NCBI GenBank assembly: GCA_005656395.1
Contig: SRSI01000011.1
Location: forward strand, 62,001 to 126,000
Direction of reading: 5' to 3'
DNA from: Strongyloides papillosus
Taxonomy: Eukaryota; Nematoda; Chromadorea; Rhabditida; Strongyloididae
Length of the DNA stretch: 64,000 bases
Below are positions 10,102 to 22,629 of this stretch, in pieces. Each line of letters opens with the position of its first letter. The first letter of the stretch is position 1. The position numbers and the translations under genes are program-made. Under the pieces are notes generated by a model, which saw only the letters and a program-made list of their open reading frames with translations, was not told the DNA's origin and made no database searches.

Positions 10102-11935
10102 TTATTGTAGAATGGCTATATACTCAAGTCTAAAGTAATCAGATAATTTCTTACCATAATATTTTATTAAGACAATATTATCATCTGATAATAGAGTAAT
10201 ATTCTTATGGTTTCCACATAAACATAATCCACTTACTCCTTTATTTTTACGATATTTTATTTCTAATCCTGTATTCTCTAAACATGGTTCTTGAGCTTCA
10301 TTTTTTGATTCAGTTATTAGCAAGCGAATTTTTGAAGATTCTGCACTTCTTATCATATAATAACAACTCGAATATCCTTTTCCAATGATGGCTTGCCTTC
10401 CATTCCCTGCAATCAAATCTTTTCTACCACATACACCAATAGATTGTTTCAAGTTACCACATAGATAACCATCAAAACCTTTAGGACATTTACATTCAAA
10501 ACAACTGTTAGAATTTAAATATCCATTATTTTTACAATTATCAAATTTAGCAGAGCATTTCTCACTACAATAGTAAGAGTTTAAAACTTTATAATCGTTA
10601 AAATTTAACGTCCTATTATGTGTTTTCATCCTATTATATTGTTTAATTTTTGGTACTATAATAGTTTCATTATCTTTTCCGATTTTGGTATCGTCAAAAT
10701 GCATTGATGAGCCAAAATCATAATCATTTTGAAAGATAAAAGTTTGCGGGTAATTTATAATTGCTAAATTTCCCTCAAAATTTTTCATTATTTTTGATTT
10801 ATCAATTGTAGTTAGATAATCTCTTCCGTATGATGATTCTTGGTGTGGGAGTCCAAGGGCATGTGCTATTTGGTGTTGAATTATTGCAATATTTGTATCA
10901 CAATCTTTACCAAGGCTTATCTCTTGTGAAGCATTTCTATCACGAAGTCCGAGGAATGACCAACAACCGGGACCTGGATAAAAGTTAAGACCTTCTTTGT
11001 TTATGATGTAATTATCTTCTTTGACAAATCTTATACATGTGTTTTTGTGAAATAATTCTATTGCTTTGTCTACATTGGTTGAATTTATTGTATCATTAAT
11101 GTAATATGAAATTGGAAGCTTCCATTTAATGGTTTCAACAACAGCAGGATAATCTCTTTTTATTCTAGAATTATCACTTTGATTTTCCTCTCCTTCTTCA
11201 GAATAATCATCCTCCTCTTCACCTAATTCTTTTTTATTTGGTCTGATAGTAAATTCTTTAATAGTTGTTGTTTTGTCAACAATTTTTTCATCATCTGTTA
11301 CATCAGGTTTTTCTGTTGTAGTTTTTTTTGAACGAGATGTTTTGGTTTTTTTTGATTTTGGTGGTTTTGTTGGTTTTGGTGGTTTTGTTGATTTTGCTGG
11401 CTCTGTTGAATTTGCTGGCTCTGTTGAATTTGTTGATTCTGTTGAGCCTGTTGAATCTGTTACCACATTATTCATATCGTCAATTTGCTTTTTAAGATCT
11501 TGAATGATGTCTTCTATCTGACTACTTTTAAGCAGAATATCACCTTGAAAAAATAATGGATTAAACATTGGATTATCCATAACAAAATCTATATCTTCGT
11601 CTACAAATTGATTTAATTTCTCAATTAGTTTGTTTGAGCTCTTAGATTTCATATGAAGTGGTTCCTTTGTTGTAGAGGTTTGGTAATCAAAACTTTCTAT
11701 TCCTAATATTTCCCTTTCTAGCTTATTTATAGTGTAAATACTTTCTTGATTTTTATCAAAAATTCTTTTCACATTTTCATTTAGTAGTTTTCTAGTTTCT
11801 TCTTTTATTTTGGAAATTAATTTCTAAAAATAATCATTAAATTATTTCATCATATGATGACTAATATAAACATACACATTCAATTAGGGAAATAATAATA
11901 AAAGTAGATATTGTCAGAAAAAGATAATTATTCAT
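10102..11935 (-). CDS. Astacin-like metalloprotease homologue lacking the catalytic Glu (probable pseudoenzyme)
   Basis: Exon 1, 11935-11876, encodes a 20-residue signal peptide. A 52-base intron in phase 0 follows, then exon 2, 11823-10102; 593 residues. Order: signal peptide; propeptide; Ser/Thr/Pro/Lys-rich mucin-like stretch; acidic run; RIKRD furin-like site (about 240-244); astacin domain; EGF-like module; CUB-like C-terminus. The family zinc motif HExxHxxGxxHE reads HQIAHALGLPHQ (H337, H341 and H347 kept; catalytic Glu is Gln338; the last Glu is also Gln). The Met-turn SxMHY reads SSMHF, so the zinc-contacting Tyr is Phe396. Astacins are secreted zinc endopeptidases, prominent in Strongyloides skin penetration and parasitic stages. 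This one should still bind zinc but probably does not cut. The frame is otherwise intact. The first exon is my reconstruction from splice signals. Confidence 0.85.
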
Positions 11936-12778
11936 CTAAATTGGTTGTTTCCTTCAATTCCAATAAATGTATAAAAAAAACGACAACATCATCTTTTATC
12001 AACTGTTCAAATACTATATTATTATTTGTTTCCCTAATATTATATCAATAAACATTTGTAGATAATACATGAATTAATATTTTTATTTTTCTTTACTGTT
12101 TTTGTTTTTTTAAAAAAAAAGTTAAAAATAAATTTTAAGCTTGCATTAAAGATATAATTATATCAAAATAAGATAAAAAATTTAATTTTGATCTTTGTTA
12201 AATAATGATAAAAAATTAAATTTGGTTCTAATATAAGCACAAACTTTTACAATTTTAAACCAATTAAAATAATTATTTTACACAAAAAAGGTATATGCTG
12301 GAAAATTTAGCATTAATGTTTGGTCACATTATCCAAATATGGTATATTAAATCAGATTTGTAATGCTTAACATGTTGTAAATTTTTTATTCAATCAGTTA
12401 GTAACAATTAAATACAGTCCAAAATTTATTGTTAAGTATAACCATAGAAACAGCTAAACATCGTCAGAAACTTCCTTTGCATTGAAGATTAAATTATTAT
12501 AAATAAATTTAAATAATTTTATGGAAAATTATCATTTCCAATATGCTTTATTATAAATATCTGTACTTTGTAACGGACTACATTATTTAACAAAGTAAAA
12601 GATATTTTAAATAAGATTAACATTGAAACACACTTAAATACTATTAAAAATAAATTATCAACCACTTAATTAACAAAAAAATACAAAATATCACATTATT
12701 TACTAAATATGAGCATTTTTTAGAGATCAAAAATGGGCATGTATCAAACTTTTCAAGGTTATTGTTACTTTAAAAAAT
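11936..12778. other. Divergent promoter region of astacin-like gene and CHK gene A
   Basis: AT-rich. Its right part (about 12100 on) is homologous, over several hundred bases, to the upstream regions of the other CHK genes (shared GATCTTTGTTAAAT and ATAATTATTTTA..CACAAAAAAGG blocks). Confidence 0.55.
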
Positions 12779-12786
12779 TATAAATA
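12779..12786 (+). promoter_or_regulatory. TATA box of CHK gene A
   Basis: TATAAATA followed by ACGTTGGATGATAATTATTA. The same block precedes all six CHK genes and ends about 75 bases before the shared ATG. Confidence 0.55.
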
Positions 12787-12862
12787 GACGTTGGATGATA
12801 ATTATTATATCTATTTAAAAAAGCAACTGTCTACAAAGTATTTACCATTGCAACAAGTAACA

Positions 12863-14195
12863 ATGACTGCTCCTGAATTTTTTTGTGAGGAAGACTATGG
12901 ATCTAAATATTTCATTGGAGGTAAAATTACTCACCAATGGATTGTCGATTGTTTAGAGGAAAATGATGCCGAATTTAGAAAACATAGAGGTGATAGTAAA
13001 GTTAAAGAAGTTAGTTTAAGATTTTTACAAATTTTTTTTAAAAAATATTTATTTTTAGATTAATGGAAATGATATTTCTGATGGAAAGGGTTTTTTGTCA
13101 AAGGTATTCAAGACAAGTATCTATTTTGATGATAACACAAAAGCACCATATTATGTTATTATAAAAATTCCCGGCGATGAATCTATCAGAGAAAGTATGA
13201 AAAAACAAAATATAGATGATAAAAATGAACTGGAACTTAATCATATTAGTACATTTCATAACAAAGAATGTCACTTCTACAATGATGTTGCATCAAAAAT
13301 AAAAGACTTAAAGTACCCTAAATGTTTTGGATCCAAAGATTTAATAGTTGGGAAACAAGCAGGAGCTTTAATTATGAAATTTTTGGGAAATGATTCTGTA
13401 ACTGTTCCTTTTTATAGATCTTTAAATATTTATCAAACAAAATCTATATTAAATGAAGCCTATAAATTACAAGAATACAGTTTACTTAATCAAGATGATT
13501 TTGTCAGTTATAATTGGGAACAATTTCTTACTGAAGATCAAATGAACAATCTTTCAGATTACATAAGGAAAGCAATGCCAACTGCGGAAAAATACATTCC
13601 AAAAGAGATGTGGTCAGAAATTAAAGATGACTTAGATATAATGGTATCAAATTATACAAAAATTATTAAACATGTCCATATTGAACTACCAAAATCAAAC
13701 GGTAATGTACCAGTTATGACTCATGGTGATATGTGGATAAATAACTTTATGTTTAAAGTGGATTCAGATGGTAATTGTAGTAATAATTTATCTGCAGTAA
13801 TTGATTGGCAAACTGTTTTCAAAGGAACTACAGGTCATGATATATCAAGAATTCTCGTTGTTTCTGCACCAACTGATGTTAGAAGAGAGATCGAAAAAGA
13901 TTATTTACCCAATTTTTATGAGACATTAAAAGATTCATTAACTAAAAGTGGAAAAGAAATGAAAATAAGTTATGAAACATTTATGAATAACTATAAACTT
14001 TGTTTTGTTGAGCAAAGTTTAATGTTGATTTTAATGATTGGTTTTGCTCTTCAGGAATACAATGTCCCAGAGGAATCTGATTATATTTGGGATGCTAGAA
14101 AATTCAATATTGGATCAAGGACTTACTATAACATTTGTGATGCAATAAAATTCTGTAAAGAATTACATCCTGAATGGCTAAAAAAGAGCCAATAA
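12863..14195 (+). CDS. CHK kinase-like / DUF1679 (EcKL-type) protein, gene A
   Basis: Exons 12863-13009 (49 codons) and 13059-14195, 49-base intron in phase 0; 427 residues. The protein-kinase-like fold of the CHK/aminoglycoside phosphotransferase class is shown by Lys85 in YYVIIKIPG, Glu119 in NKECHFY, the Brenner motif HGDMWINN (His271) and the metal-binding Asp298 in VIDWQ. These families phosphorylate small hydroxylated molecules; arthropod relatives act on ecdysteroids, and nematode members are linked to xenobiotic response. The substrate here is unknown. The start is the ATG of MTAPEFF: it is shared by all six paralogues, whereas the frame upstream has stops in copies B and E. Cytosolic, no signal peptide. 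It is the only member of the left cluster on the plus strand. Confidence 0.88.
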
Positions 14196-14563
14196 TTTCT
14201 ATATTTTTTTGCTAATACTTTCATTTTAAAATATAATTATGTTTTATCTTTTGATGAATCAAGTAAATTTATATTGTGTAATAAATTATCTTGCTCTAAT
14301 TAAATTCATTACTATCTGTAAGTTGTTAAACAGGAATAATCATCAAATAATGTTTTTTAATTTAAAAAAAATATCATCACCAATTTAAATTACATAATTT
14401 TACTACAACAAAAAATATTTACATAGACAAAACTAACAATACATCCATGTATAAAACAGATAATTTTTAATTAACCATTGATAATAGTATTAAGCATTGA
14501 TATCCATAAACTTGTATATAATTTTTCAAATAATCATTGTAAGGTAGCTCTAAAAATATTTTT
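14196..14563. other. Convergent 3' region between CHK A and GPCR
   Basis: Short AT-rich region between two convergent genes. Nothing else is seen in it. Confidence 0.5.
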
Positions 14564-15624
14564 TTAATTGCCCGATTTTAATTGTTTTCCAATTGATGCA
14601 ATAATAGGCTGAACTTTTTTACCTTTAACGTTTAAATAAATATTTTTAAATATTTTTTTGATATACTTTCTATTTGATTTCGGTAGTAAGAGAAATAATA
14701 AGGCATTAACTGTTGGAGTGAAATTCAATAATTGTAGAACATTGGTACCTAATACTTCTACACCGTTTGATATTCCAAGTATTAACATAGATAAAAATAT
14801 TAAATTTGGTACACTTGTTACGAGAATTGGTGCAAAACTTTGTAAAATTAATATGAACATAAAATCTTTATTCATTTGTTTGGTTTTCTGGGACATAATA
14901 TCATTTAATTGGTTCATATATCTTTTGTATTTTATAAATAGAACAATAACTATTGTATAATTAACCAAAAAATATAGAGGAAGTTCAATAAACATTATAT
15001 ACCAATTTTGGAAAGTCTAAAAAAATAAAAAATTATTTATATAGTAATTACTAAAAAGTTATTATGTTATACAATTTTGCTTCCTATACCATATGTATCG
15101 GTTGTTAACCTGTTAGATAAAATTTTGTTTCTGGAAACCCATTTAGTAATAAAATCGTTAGGTAGTTCACCTAATATTGTCCACAAACCATGACCAATAA
15201 TTAGTACAAAGATTCCAGAAAGGAAAACAATAATAAAATTTTTAAAAAAAGATAAATGGATATTTTTACATATAGCAATGTACCTTGAAATAATAATTGA
15301 TGTTGGTAATGTCATGGTAAAATAACTAAAATATATACTAAATGTTATTAATAATTTATTTCTCTCGAAGTTAAATAATTCTTCTGATAACATCTCAAGA
15401 ATAAATACCATTGTACCATTTAGAATAAATATTTGAATTCTCAGTATCCCATGAATGATAGATGTTATGATACCAGTGATAAATACAACAAACATTAAGC
15501 TTAAGTGTCCCTCACCATTTTTAGATTGTGATTTTTTCATCGTTACATATATGGCAATAATATTAAATATAGTTCCACAGATAATATTTATATTAAATAT
15601 TATATTATTAACTGTATCTATCAT
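14564..15624 (-). CDS. Seven-transmembrane nematode chemoreceptor (serpentine receptor, class uncertain)
   Basis: Exons 15624-15073 (184 codons) and 15016-14564, 56-base intron in phase 0; 334 residues. Seven hydrophobic stretches can be traced: about residues 7-30, 42-65, 95-122, 128-155, 195-215, 235-265 and 270-290. A Tyr-containing ISRYIAIC motif lies at the end of TM3, and TM7 ends TPTVNALLFLLLPKSNRKYI, followed by a basic tail. The layout fits the large nematode chemosensory GPCR families (Str/Srd/Srw-like), but I cannot fix the class. It lies between CHK A and CHK B. Expression in sensory neurons is expected for the family but not visible in the sequence. Confidence 0.7.
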
Positions 15625-17460
15625 TATTTAACAAAATAATTTTTTGCATTTAAAATAGAAGTCTAGAAAAAAAAGTTTAGCATTTTGTGATTTCTGTCAA
15701 TTTCATAAATTTATATATAAAAATATTAATAGTATTATTAATGTAATTTCTAAAATTATTTCTAATTGGTATTTAATTATGTTGTTTAATACCTTTCGAT
15801 ATCATTAGATGGAGATTAACTTTTAATAATAATAAACTATTTTATTATTGTGAAAAATATCAAAAACTATTATACACCTTTGAATAAATAATATAATGAA
15901 TGGCAAAAAATTTTTAATTTTTAACAGTATTAAAAATTAACTAAGTAAATTGAATTTTGGATGAAAATCTCTTAAGATATATTGATATGAAAGTTAATAT
16001 AGCTAAATTAAATATTTCTAATTAAATTACTAAGAGGAAATTTTAGTAGATATTTAATTTCTGATGATATCAGCATAAACCTATATGGAATTTGTTAGCA
16101 CATTGAAAAATAAGTTAACAATTTAAATAATAAGATTTACTCTATATAAATATAATAAGCAAAACAATATTTTGGTTTTTGTTGCTTTAATTTTATTGAA
16201 ACCTAAAACATTATTTATTTCTTTAATAACTTTACACAAAGATAAAAAAAGGATAAATTTTGACAAATCTTTTTTAAAATGTGGTCAATTGTCTCAATTA
16301 TTGAAAAATTAAACTTTATTTAAATTTTAAAAATATCAAACGACAACAAAGATGTTATAAAGACGCAAAATAATAGGTTGTTTCATAAATTTGCAGATTT
16401 TTGCAAAAATTTATAATTTTTGATATTTTGAAGTAATGAAAGTTTTTTATTTTTATATTTTTTTTAATATTATGTTTATATTAAAGCCAAACTTTTTTTT
16501 CTATCGTATAGAATGTGGAACGCATTATTATAAGTCAATTTTGTGGGAAGTTGTTAATCTTTTAACAAAGATTATTTTTTAAACAATGTACTAACAACAA
16601 AGTGTTTAGAAATTTAATAAATTTATAGCATTAATAACGAAAAACTATAATTATTTATTGTTACACATCTGTATAACATAAGAAAATTAAAATGTTTTTG
16701 ATACAAATTTAAGTAATGATAACATAAATTTTAATACAAAAATTGTATAAATAGGGTTTTTTACCAATGAAGGTAACCTTTCTCTTTTTAAATAAAGTTA
16801 ACTAAAAAGTGGAGTTTCTCTATTTCCTTGTGGCTTAACATTTGATCATACAGAGAATTACTAATTAAAAATGTTATTTTAGTTTTTGCCCTTTTTTTAT
16901 AAAATAAGTTAATATTTATTTTATTCTATAAGCAAAAATTTATAATGTTTTCTAACCTTTTATAGGTTTAATTTTTGAAGGAAACCTTTAAAGACAATAT
17001 ATATATATAACAAGATAACCTATCAGGTGAATATAATTTCATAAAATAAATTTTTTAGAATTTAATCAATTGAAACATATTGGTAAAAATACTGTGATAT
17101 TTTAGTAAATGCACTTTATAAAAGAGCCTATAATTTTGCAAAAAATAAATCTTAATTGTGTATTTTGAAACGTATTGTTGAAAATAACTTAAATTTTAAG
17201 ATGAAAATAATATAAAAAAAAATGCAATTTATTAAAGTAATTTCTTGATTATTACTTTGATTTTCATGAGGTAAAATAATTTATGTAAAATTATTCACAA
17301 GTTAAAAACAGTTAAATTTTATTAAGTAAGGCAAAATACTAAATTTTACAAAGACCTGTGTCCTTTTTTGTATGTAAGCCATAAAAATAAATACAATTTA
17401 TCAAAAAAAAAGATTTATTTTAAAAGGAAGGCACAATTAAGTAAAAAAAGAATACAAAAG
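15625..17460. other. Intergenic region with relics of the CHK duplication unit
   Basis: No intact gene. Part of it (about 16320-16400) matches sequence upstream of CHK B (19640-19730) and around the mariner insertion upstream of CHK C. About 17070-17140 matches the region downstream of CHK C and D. It therefore looks like the flank of a lost CHK unit. Confidence 0.5.
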
Positions 17461-18793
17461 TTATTCGCTGTTTTCAAGCCATTCAGGATGTAATTCTCTA
17501 CAGAATTTTATTGCATCATAAATGGTGTAGTAAGCTCTTGTTCCAATGTTAAACTTTCTAGCATCCCAAATATAATCAGACTCTTCTGGGATGTTGTATT
17601 CTTGAAGACCAAACGCAATGAATAAAATTAAAAACAAACTTTGCTCTACAAAACAAAGTTTATAATTATTCATAAATGTTTCATAACTTATTTTCATTTC
17701 TTTCCCACTTTTAGCTAATGAATCCTTTAATCTCTCATAAAAATCAGGTAAATATTCTTTTTCGATCTCTCTTCTAACATCAGTTGGTGCAGAAGTAACA
17801 AGAATTCTTGATATATCATGGCCTGTTGTTCCTTTGAAAATAGTTTGCCAATCAATTACTGCAGATAAATTATTACTACAATTACCATATGAATCCACTT
17901 TAAACATAAAGTTATTTGTCCACATATCTCCATGAGTCATAACAGGTACATTACCATTTGATTTTGGCAGTTCAATATGAACATATTTAGCGATTTTTAT
18001 ATAATTTGACGACATTTTTTCTAAATCTTTCTCAATTTCTGACCACATTTCTTTAGGCACGTACTTTTTTACAGTTGGCATTGCTTTTCTTATGTGATCT
18101 GAAAAAGATTTCATTTGATCTTCAGTAAAGGGTTGTTCCCAATTATTATTGAGAAAATCATCTCGACTAAGTAAGCTATATTCTTGCAACTTATAAACTT
18201 CATTTAATACAGATTGCGTTTGATAAATATTTAAAGATCTATAATAAGGAACAGTTACAGAATCACTTCCCAAAAACTCCATGATTAAAGCTCCTGTTTG
18301 TTTACCAACTATTAAATCTTTGGATCCATAACATTTAGGATACTTTAAATCTTTTATTTTTGATGCAACATCAATGTAAAAGTGACATTCTTTGTTGTGA
18401 AATTCACTGATATGATCAAGCTCAATACTTATTGATCCGTCTAAATTTTGCTTTTTCATACATTCTTTAATAGACTCATCACCTGGAATTTTTATAATAA
18501 TATAATATGGTGCTTTTGTGTCATCATCAAAATGAATACTTGTCTTGAATACCTTTGACAAAAAACCCTTTCCATCTGAAATATCATTTCCATTAATCTA
18601 AAAATAAATATTTTTTAAAAACAATTTATAAAAATCTTAAACTAACTTCTTTAACCTTACTATCACCTCTACGTCTTCTAAATTCGGCATCATTTTTCTC
18701 TAAACAATCAACAATCCATTGATGAGTAATTTTACCTCCAATGAAATATTTAGATAGGCAATCTTTCTCACAAAAAAATTCAGGATCGGTCAT
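17461..18793 (-). CDS. CHK kinase-like / DUF1679 protein, gene B
   Basis: Exons 18793-18647 (49 codons) and 18597-17461, 49-base intron; 427 residues, the same architecture as gene A with no indels. Key residues are present: YYIIIKIPG Lys, NKECHFY Glu, HGDMWTNN and VIDWQ. The first exon starts MTDPEFFCEKD; in-frame stops lie a short way upstream, which fixes the start. No transmembrane or signal segment. It is one of three minus-strand members in direct tandem (B, C, D). Confidence 0.88.
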
Positions 18794-18868
18794 TGTTATT
18801 TGTTGAAATAGTAAATACTTTGTAGACAATTGCTTTTTTATATATGGTAATAATTATCATCCAACGTG

Positions 18869-18876
18869 TATTTATA
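18869..18876 (-). promoter_or_regulatory. TATA box of CHK gene B
   Basis: TATAAATA on the minus strand in the shared CHK promoter block (TATAAATACACGTTGGATGA). Confidence 0.55.
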
Positions 18877-21083
18877 ATTTTTTAAAGTAACAATAACCTT
18901 GAAAAATTTGGTACATGCCCCTTTTTCATTTTTAAAAAAAGCTTGTATTTAGTAAATAATGTGATATTTTGTACTTTTTTGTTAGATAAGTAGTTGATAA
19001 TTTATTTTTAATAGTATTAAATGTGTTTCAATATTAATCTTATTTAATATATCTTTTAACTTTTTAGATTATGTAGTTTGTTATAGAGTACAGATATTAT
19101 AGTTAAACGTACTGGAGATAATAAATTTTTAGTTTTTACTAAAATGCCTTTTGGTTTATTTATAAAAGTTTAATCCCCAACGACAAGATGTTTCTCGTAT
19201 ATTTTAGCTGATTTTAAGGATAATGATAGGCAATAAGGTTTTGATTGTGTCTAATTGTTACAATCTGTTCAAATAGAAATTTATAGCATGTTAAGCATTA
19301 CAAATTTGGTTTAATATACCATATTTAGAAAATGCGACACAACATTAATGCTAAATTTTCACCGTATACCTTTTTGTGCAAAATAATTATTTTAATGCGT
19401 TCAAAAATAAAAAAGATTGTGCTGAGAGAATAAACCACATATTATTTCTCCTATAGTTATTTAACAAAGATCAAAATTAAATTTTCAATCATATCCTGAT
19501 ATAATTAAATCTCTAATACAAGCTTAAAATTTATTTTTAATTTTAAAAAAAAAAACAAACAAAAATTGTAAGGAGTAGAATAACAGATTTTTACACTTTT
19601 TTTTAAATTGTCGCACTTGTTAAAAAGAAAATTTAGTTTTTATTTAAATTTTAAAAATATCAAGTAACAAAAAAATGATCCAGATGACGGAAAAATTAGG
19701 CTATCGAATAAATTTTGCTTTTTTCAAGTTTTTTTTTTAATATGGATAAAAAACTGGATAATATTTTAGTAAATTTCATAAGTTTGATTTGCTAAGATGA
19801 TCTTGAAAGATATTAAAAATTAAAAGTTATATATTAAATAAGTGAGTAAAAATTTTAAGGCTTTTTTTGTAGAGTGATACACGAGATAAAAAGATTGACA
19901 TTGTTTAGCAACGCAGATATAATAGTTGACAAAAAATTGCAGATACAATTAAGTATAACAGAATAAATTAATTAGGGATAACTATGTATATCTAACTAAT
20001 GCCTTCTAGAGAAAAAAGATAATACAAGTAAGATGTCAAGAAATTTTATAGTTATATGATCAATAATCTTATAGGAAAAACAGAAGAATCGTCAAAAGAA
20101 AAATAGATAACTCAACAACTGAAATATATAATTTTATGATACAATAATATATTGATATACAAAAAGCATAACATAATTTTAAAACAAATTGCTCTTTCAG
20201 ATCTGATAGCTTACATATAAAAAAGAATTTTTATAAGTGACTAACATGGAAGGTAATGTTTAGAACAGGGATTCTCTCAGATTCTGGATACTTCTATGTT
20301 TGGAAACAAAGAGCCTTAGAAAATTAAGATTTAGAGTTAAATGTGTCATTTGATAAAAATTAATATATTTGCTGTGTAATTTTATCAAAAAAATTCCATA
20401 ATAATTCAAACTCCTAAAACATATTAATAAAGATATTATTACTTGCTAAAAAAACTTTTTATAAAATCATTTAAAATTTTATATAAAATTGAATTCTAAT
20501 CTTTTATTTTTAAATGTTTTGTAGAAATCAGCTCGAGTTTTATAATGAGAATAATATCACAAAAAAATAATAATTTTTAAATTGTTGTTTTAATTTTAAT
20601 GTTCAAATATTTGTGAAAAAATTAATTGCAAAAGAAAATTTTGTTTTATTATGTGGGACAAGTTGACTACTTTTTGCACAAATTTTTGTTTATATTTTCG
20701 TGTTTAGTAAAAAAAATAGTTTTAGTCCTACCCTACAGAAATAATTAAAAAGATTACATACAAATTCATGAATATCAAAAATTAATACTATTATCATTAT
20801 ATAATTAAAAATTACCTGTCTGTCGCATGGATGTGTTGTTAGTTTTATCTATGAAAATATTTTTTGTTGTTGCAAAATCTAGTATTTAAAATTATTGATA
20901 ATATTTTTTTATTTAAAAATCATTAGATAAAGATAATTGTTGTTTAAATCTTTTAGTTAGTAATGATTCCAATTACAGCAAGATGTCTTATGATACCATA
21001 AAGATATGGATGACTCACCAAAATATAAAAACATAAATTTCTTTTAAAATAAAGCACAATTGAATAAAAAAAGAATACAAAAT
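18877..21083. other. Intergenic region between CHK B and CHK C
   Basis: No gene. It contains the conserved CHK upstream block (to about 19740), a dispersed repeat at 19868-20329, and a block downstream of CHK C homologous to the equivalent regions of B and D. Confidence 0.55.
19868..20329. repeat. Dispersed repeat, copy 1 (possible solo LTR)
   Basis: About 0.45 kb similar to 29095-29515. Shared landmarks in order are GTGATACACGAGATAAAAAG, AAGTATAACAGAATA, ACTCAAC.CTGAAATATA and AAACAAAGAGCCTTAGAAA. It is noncoding. Length and structure would fit a solo LTR, but I see no clear target-site duplication. Confidence 0.5.
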
Positions 21084-22415
21084 TTATTCGCTGTTTTCAA
21101 GCCATTCAGGATGTAATTCTTTACAGATTTTTATTGCATCACAAATGTTATAGTAAACTCTGGTTCCAATATTAAATTTTCTAATATCCCAAATATAATC
21201 AGACTCCTCTGGGACATTGTATTCTTGAAGAGCGAACCAAATCGCTAAGATCATCATCAAACTTTCCTCAACAAAACAAAGTTTATAATTATTCATAAAT
21301 GTTTCAAAACTTATTTTCATTTCTTTTCCACTTTTAGTTAATGATTCTTTTAATCTCTCGTAAAAAACAGGTAAATAATCTTTTTCAATTTCTCTTCTAG
21401 TATCAGTCGATGTTGAAACAGCAAGAATACCTGATATATCAGTACCTGTGTTTCCTTTGAAAACAGTTTGCCAATCAATCAATGCGGATATACTATTACT
21501 ACAATCACCGTTCGAATCTATTTTAAACATAAAATTATTTATCCACATATCTCCATGAGTCATAACAGTTACATTACCATTTGATTTTGGTAATTCAAGA
21601 TGAACATGATTAAAGATTTTTATGTAATTTGATACCATTTTTTTTAAATCGTCCTCAATTGCTGACCACATCTCTTTTGGAATGTATTTCTTTACAGTTG
21701 GCATTCCTTCCTTTATTTCATCTGAAAAAGACTTTATTATATCTTGAGGAAAGGGTTCTTCCCAATTATTTTTGAGAAAATCATCTTGATTAAGTAAACT
21801 ATATTCTTGAAGTTTATAGACTTCATTTAATATAGATTTTACTTGGTAAATGTTTAACGATCTATAAAAAGGAACAGTTACAGAATCCCTTCCCAAAAAT
21901 TCCATAATTAAAGCTCCTGCTTGTTTCCCAACTATTAAATCTTTGGACCCATAACATTTAGGATACTTTAGATCTTTTATTTTTGGTGCAACATTATTGT
22001 AGAAGTGGCATTCTTTGTTATGAAATAAACTAACATGATTAAGTTCTATATTCATTGTACCATCTTTATTTTGTTTTTCCATACTTTCTTTAATAGATGC
22101 AACACCTGGAATTTTTAAAACAACATAATATGGTTCTTTTTTCTCATCGTCAAAATGAATACTTGTCTTGAATATCTTTGACAAAAAACCTTTTCCATCA
22201 GAAATATCAAATCCATTAATCTAAAAATAAACATTTTTTAAAAAAATTTATAAAAATCTTAAACTAACTTCTTTAACTTTACTATCACCTCTATGTTTTC
22301 TAAATTCGGCATCATTTTTCTCTAAGCAATCAACAATCCATTGATGGGTAATTTCACCTCCAATAAAATATTTAGATCGATAATCTTTATCACAAAAAAG
22401 TTCAAGAGCAGTCAT
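21084..22415 (-). CDS. CHK kinase-like / DUF1679 protein, gene C
   Basis: Exons 22415-22269 (49 codons, short but intact) and 22220-21084, 48-base intron; 427 residues. It keeps the Lys of YYVVLKIPG, Glu of NKECHFY, HGDMWINN and LIDWQ. It differs from its neighbours by GNTGTDISGIL where others have GTTGHDISRIL, just after the metal-binding Asp, so it may differ in activity or substrate. The first exon reads MTALELFCDKDYRSK. It is probably the most diverged of the tandem B-C-D set. Confidence 0.87.
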
Positions 22416-22492
22416 TGTTACTTGTTGAAATGATAAATGCTTTTTTAGACAATTACTTTTTTAAATAGATGTAATAACTATCATCCAACGTG

Positions 22493-22500
22493 TATTTATA
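22493..22500 (-). promoter_or_regulatory. TATA box of CHK gene C
   Basis: TATAAATA on the minus strand in the shared CHK promoter block. Confidence 0.55.
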
Positions 22501-22629
22501 ATTTATTAGAGTAACAATAACCTTGAAAAATTTGATACATGGGTATGTTTTATTTTTAAAAAAAATTCGTATCTAATTAATAATGTGATATTTTTTGTTT
22601 ATTCCTTTAAATAAGTTGTTGGTAATCGT

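Noticed and set aside
11273..11503. Plus-strand frame opposite the astacin-like gene
   Set aside because: It is the antisense of the repetitive S/T/P/K stretch, a low-complexity shadow.
12791..12862. Longer N-terminus for CHK proteins (MDDNYY... and similar), using a TTG codon
   Set aside because: The upstream frame has stops or shifts in copies B and E, and it overlaps the presumed transcription start below the TATA box; all six share the internal ATG of MTAPEFF.
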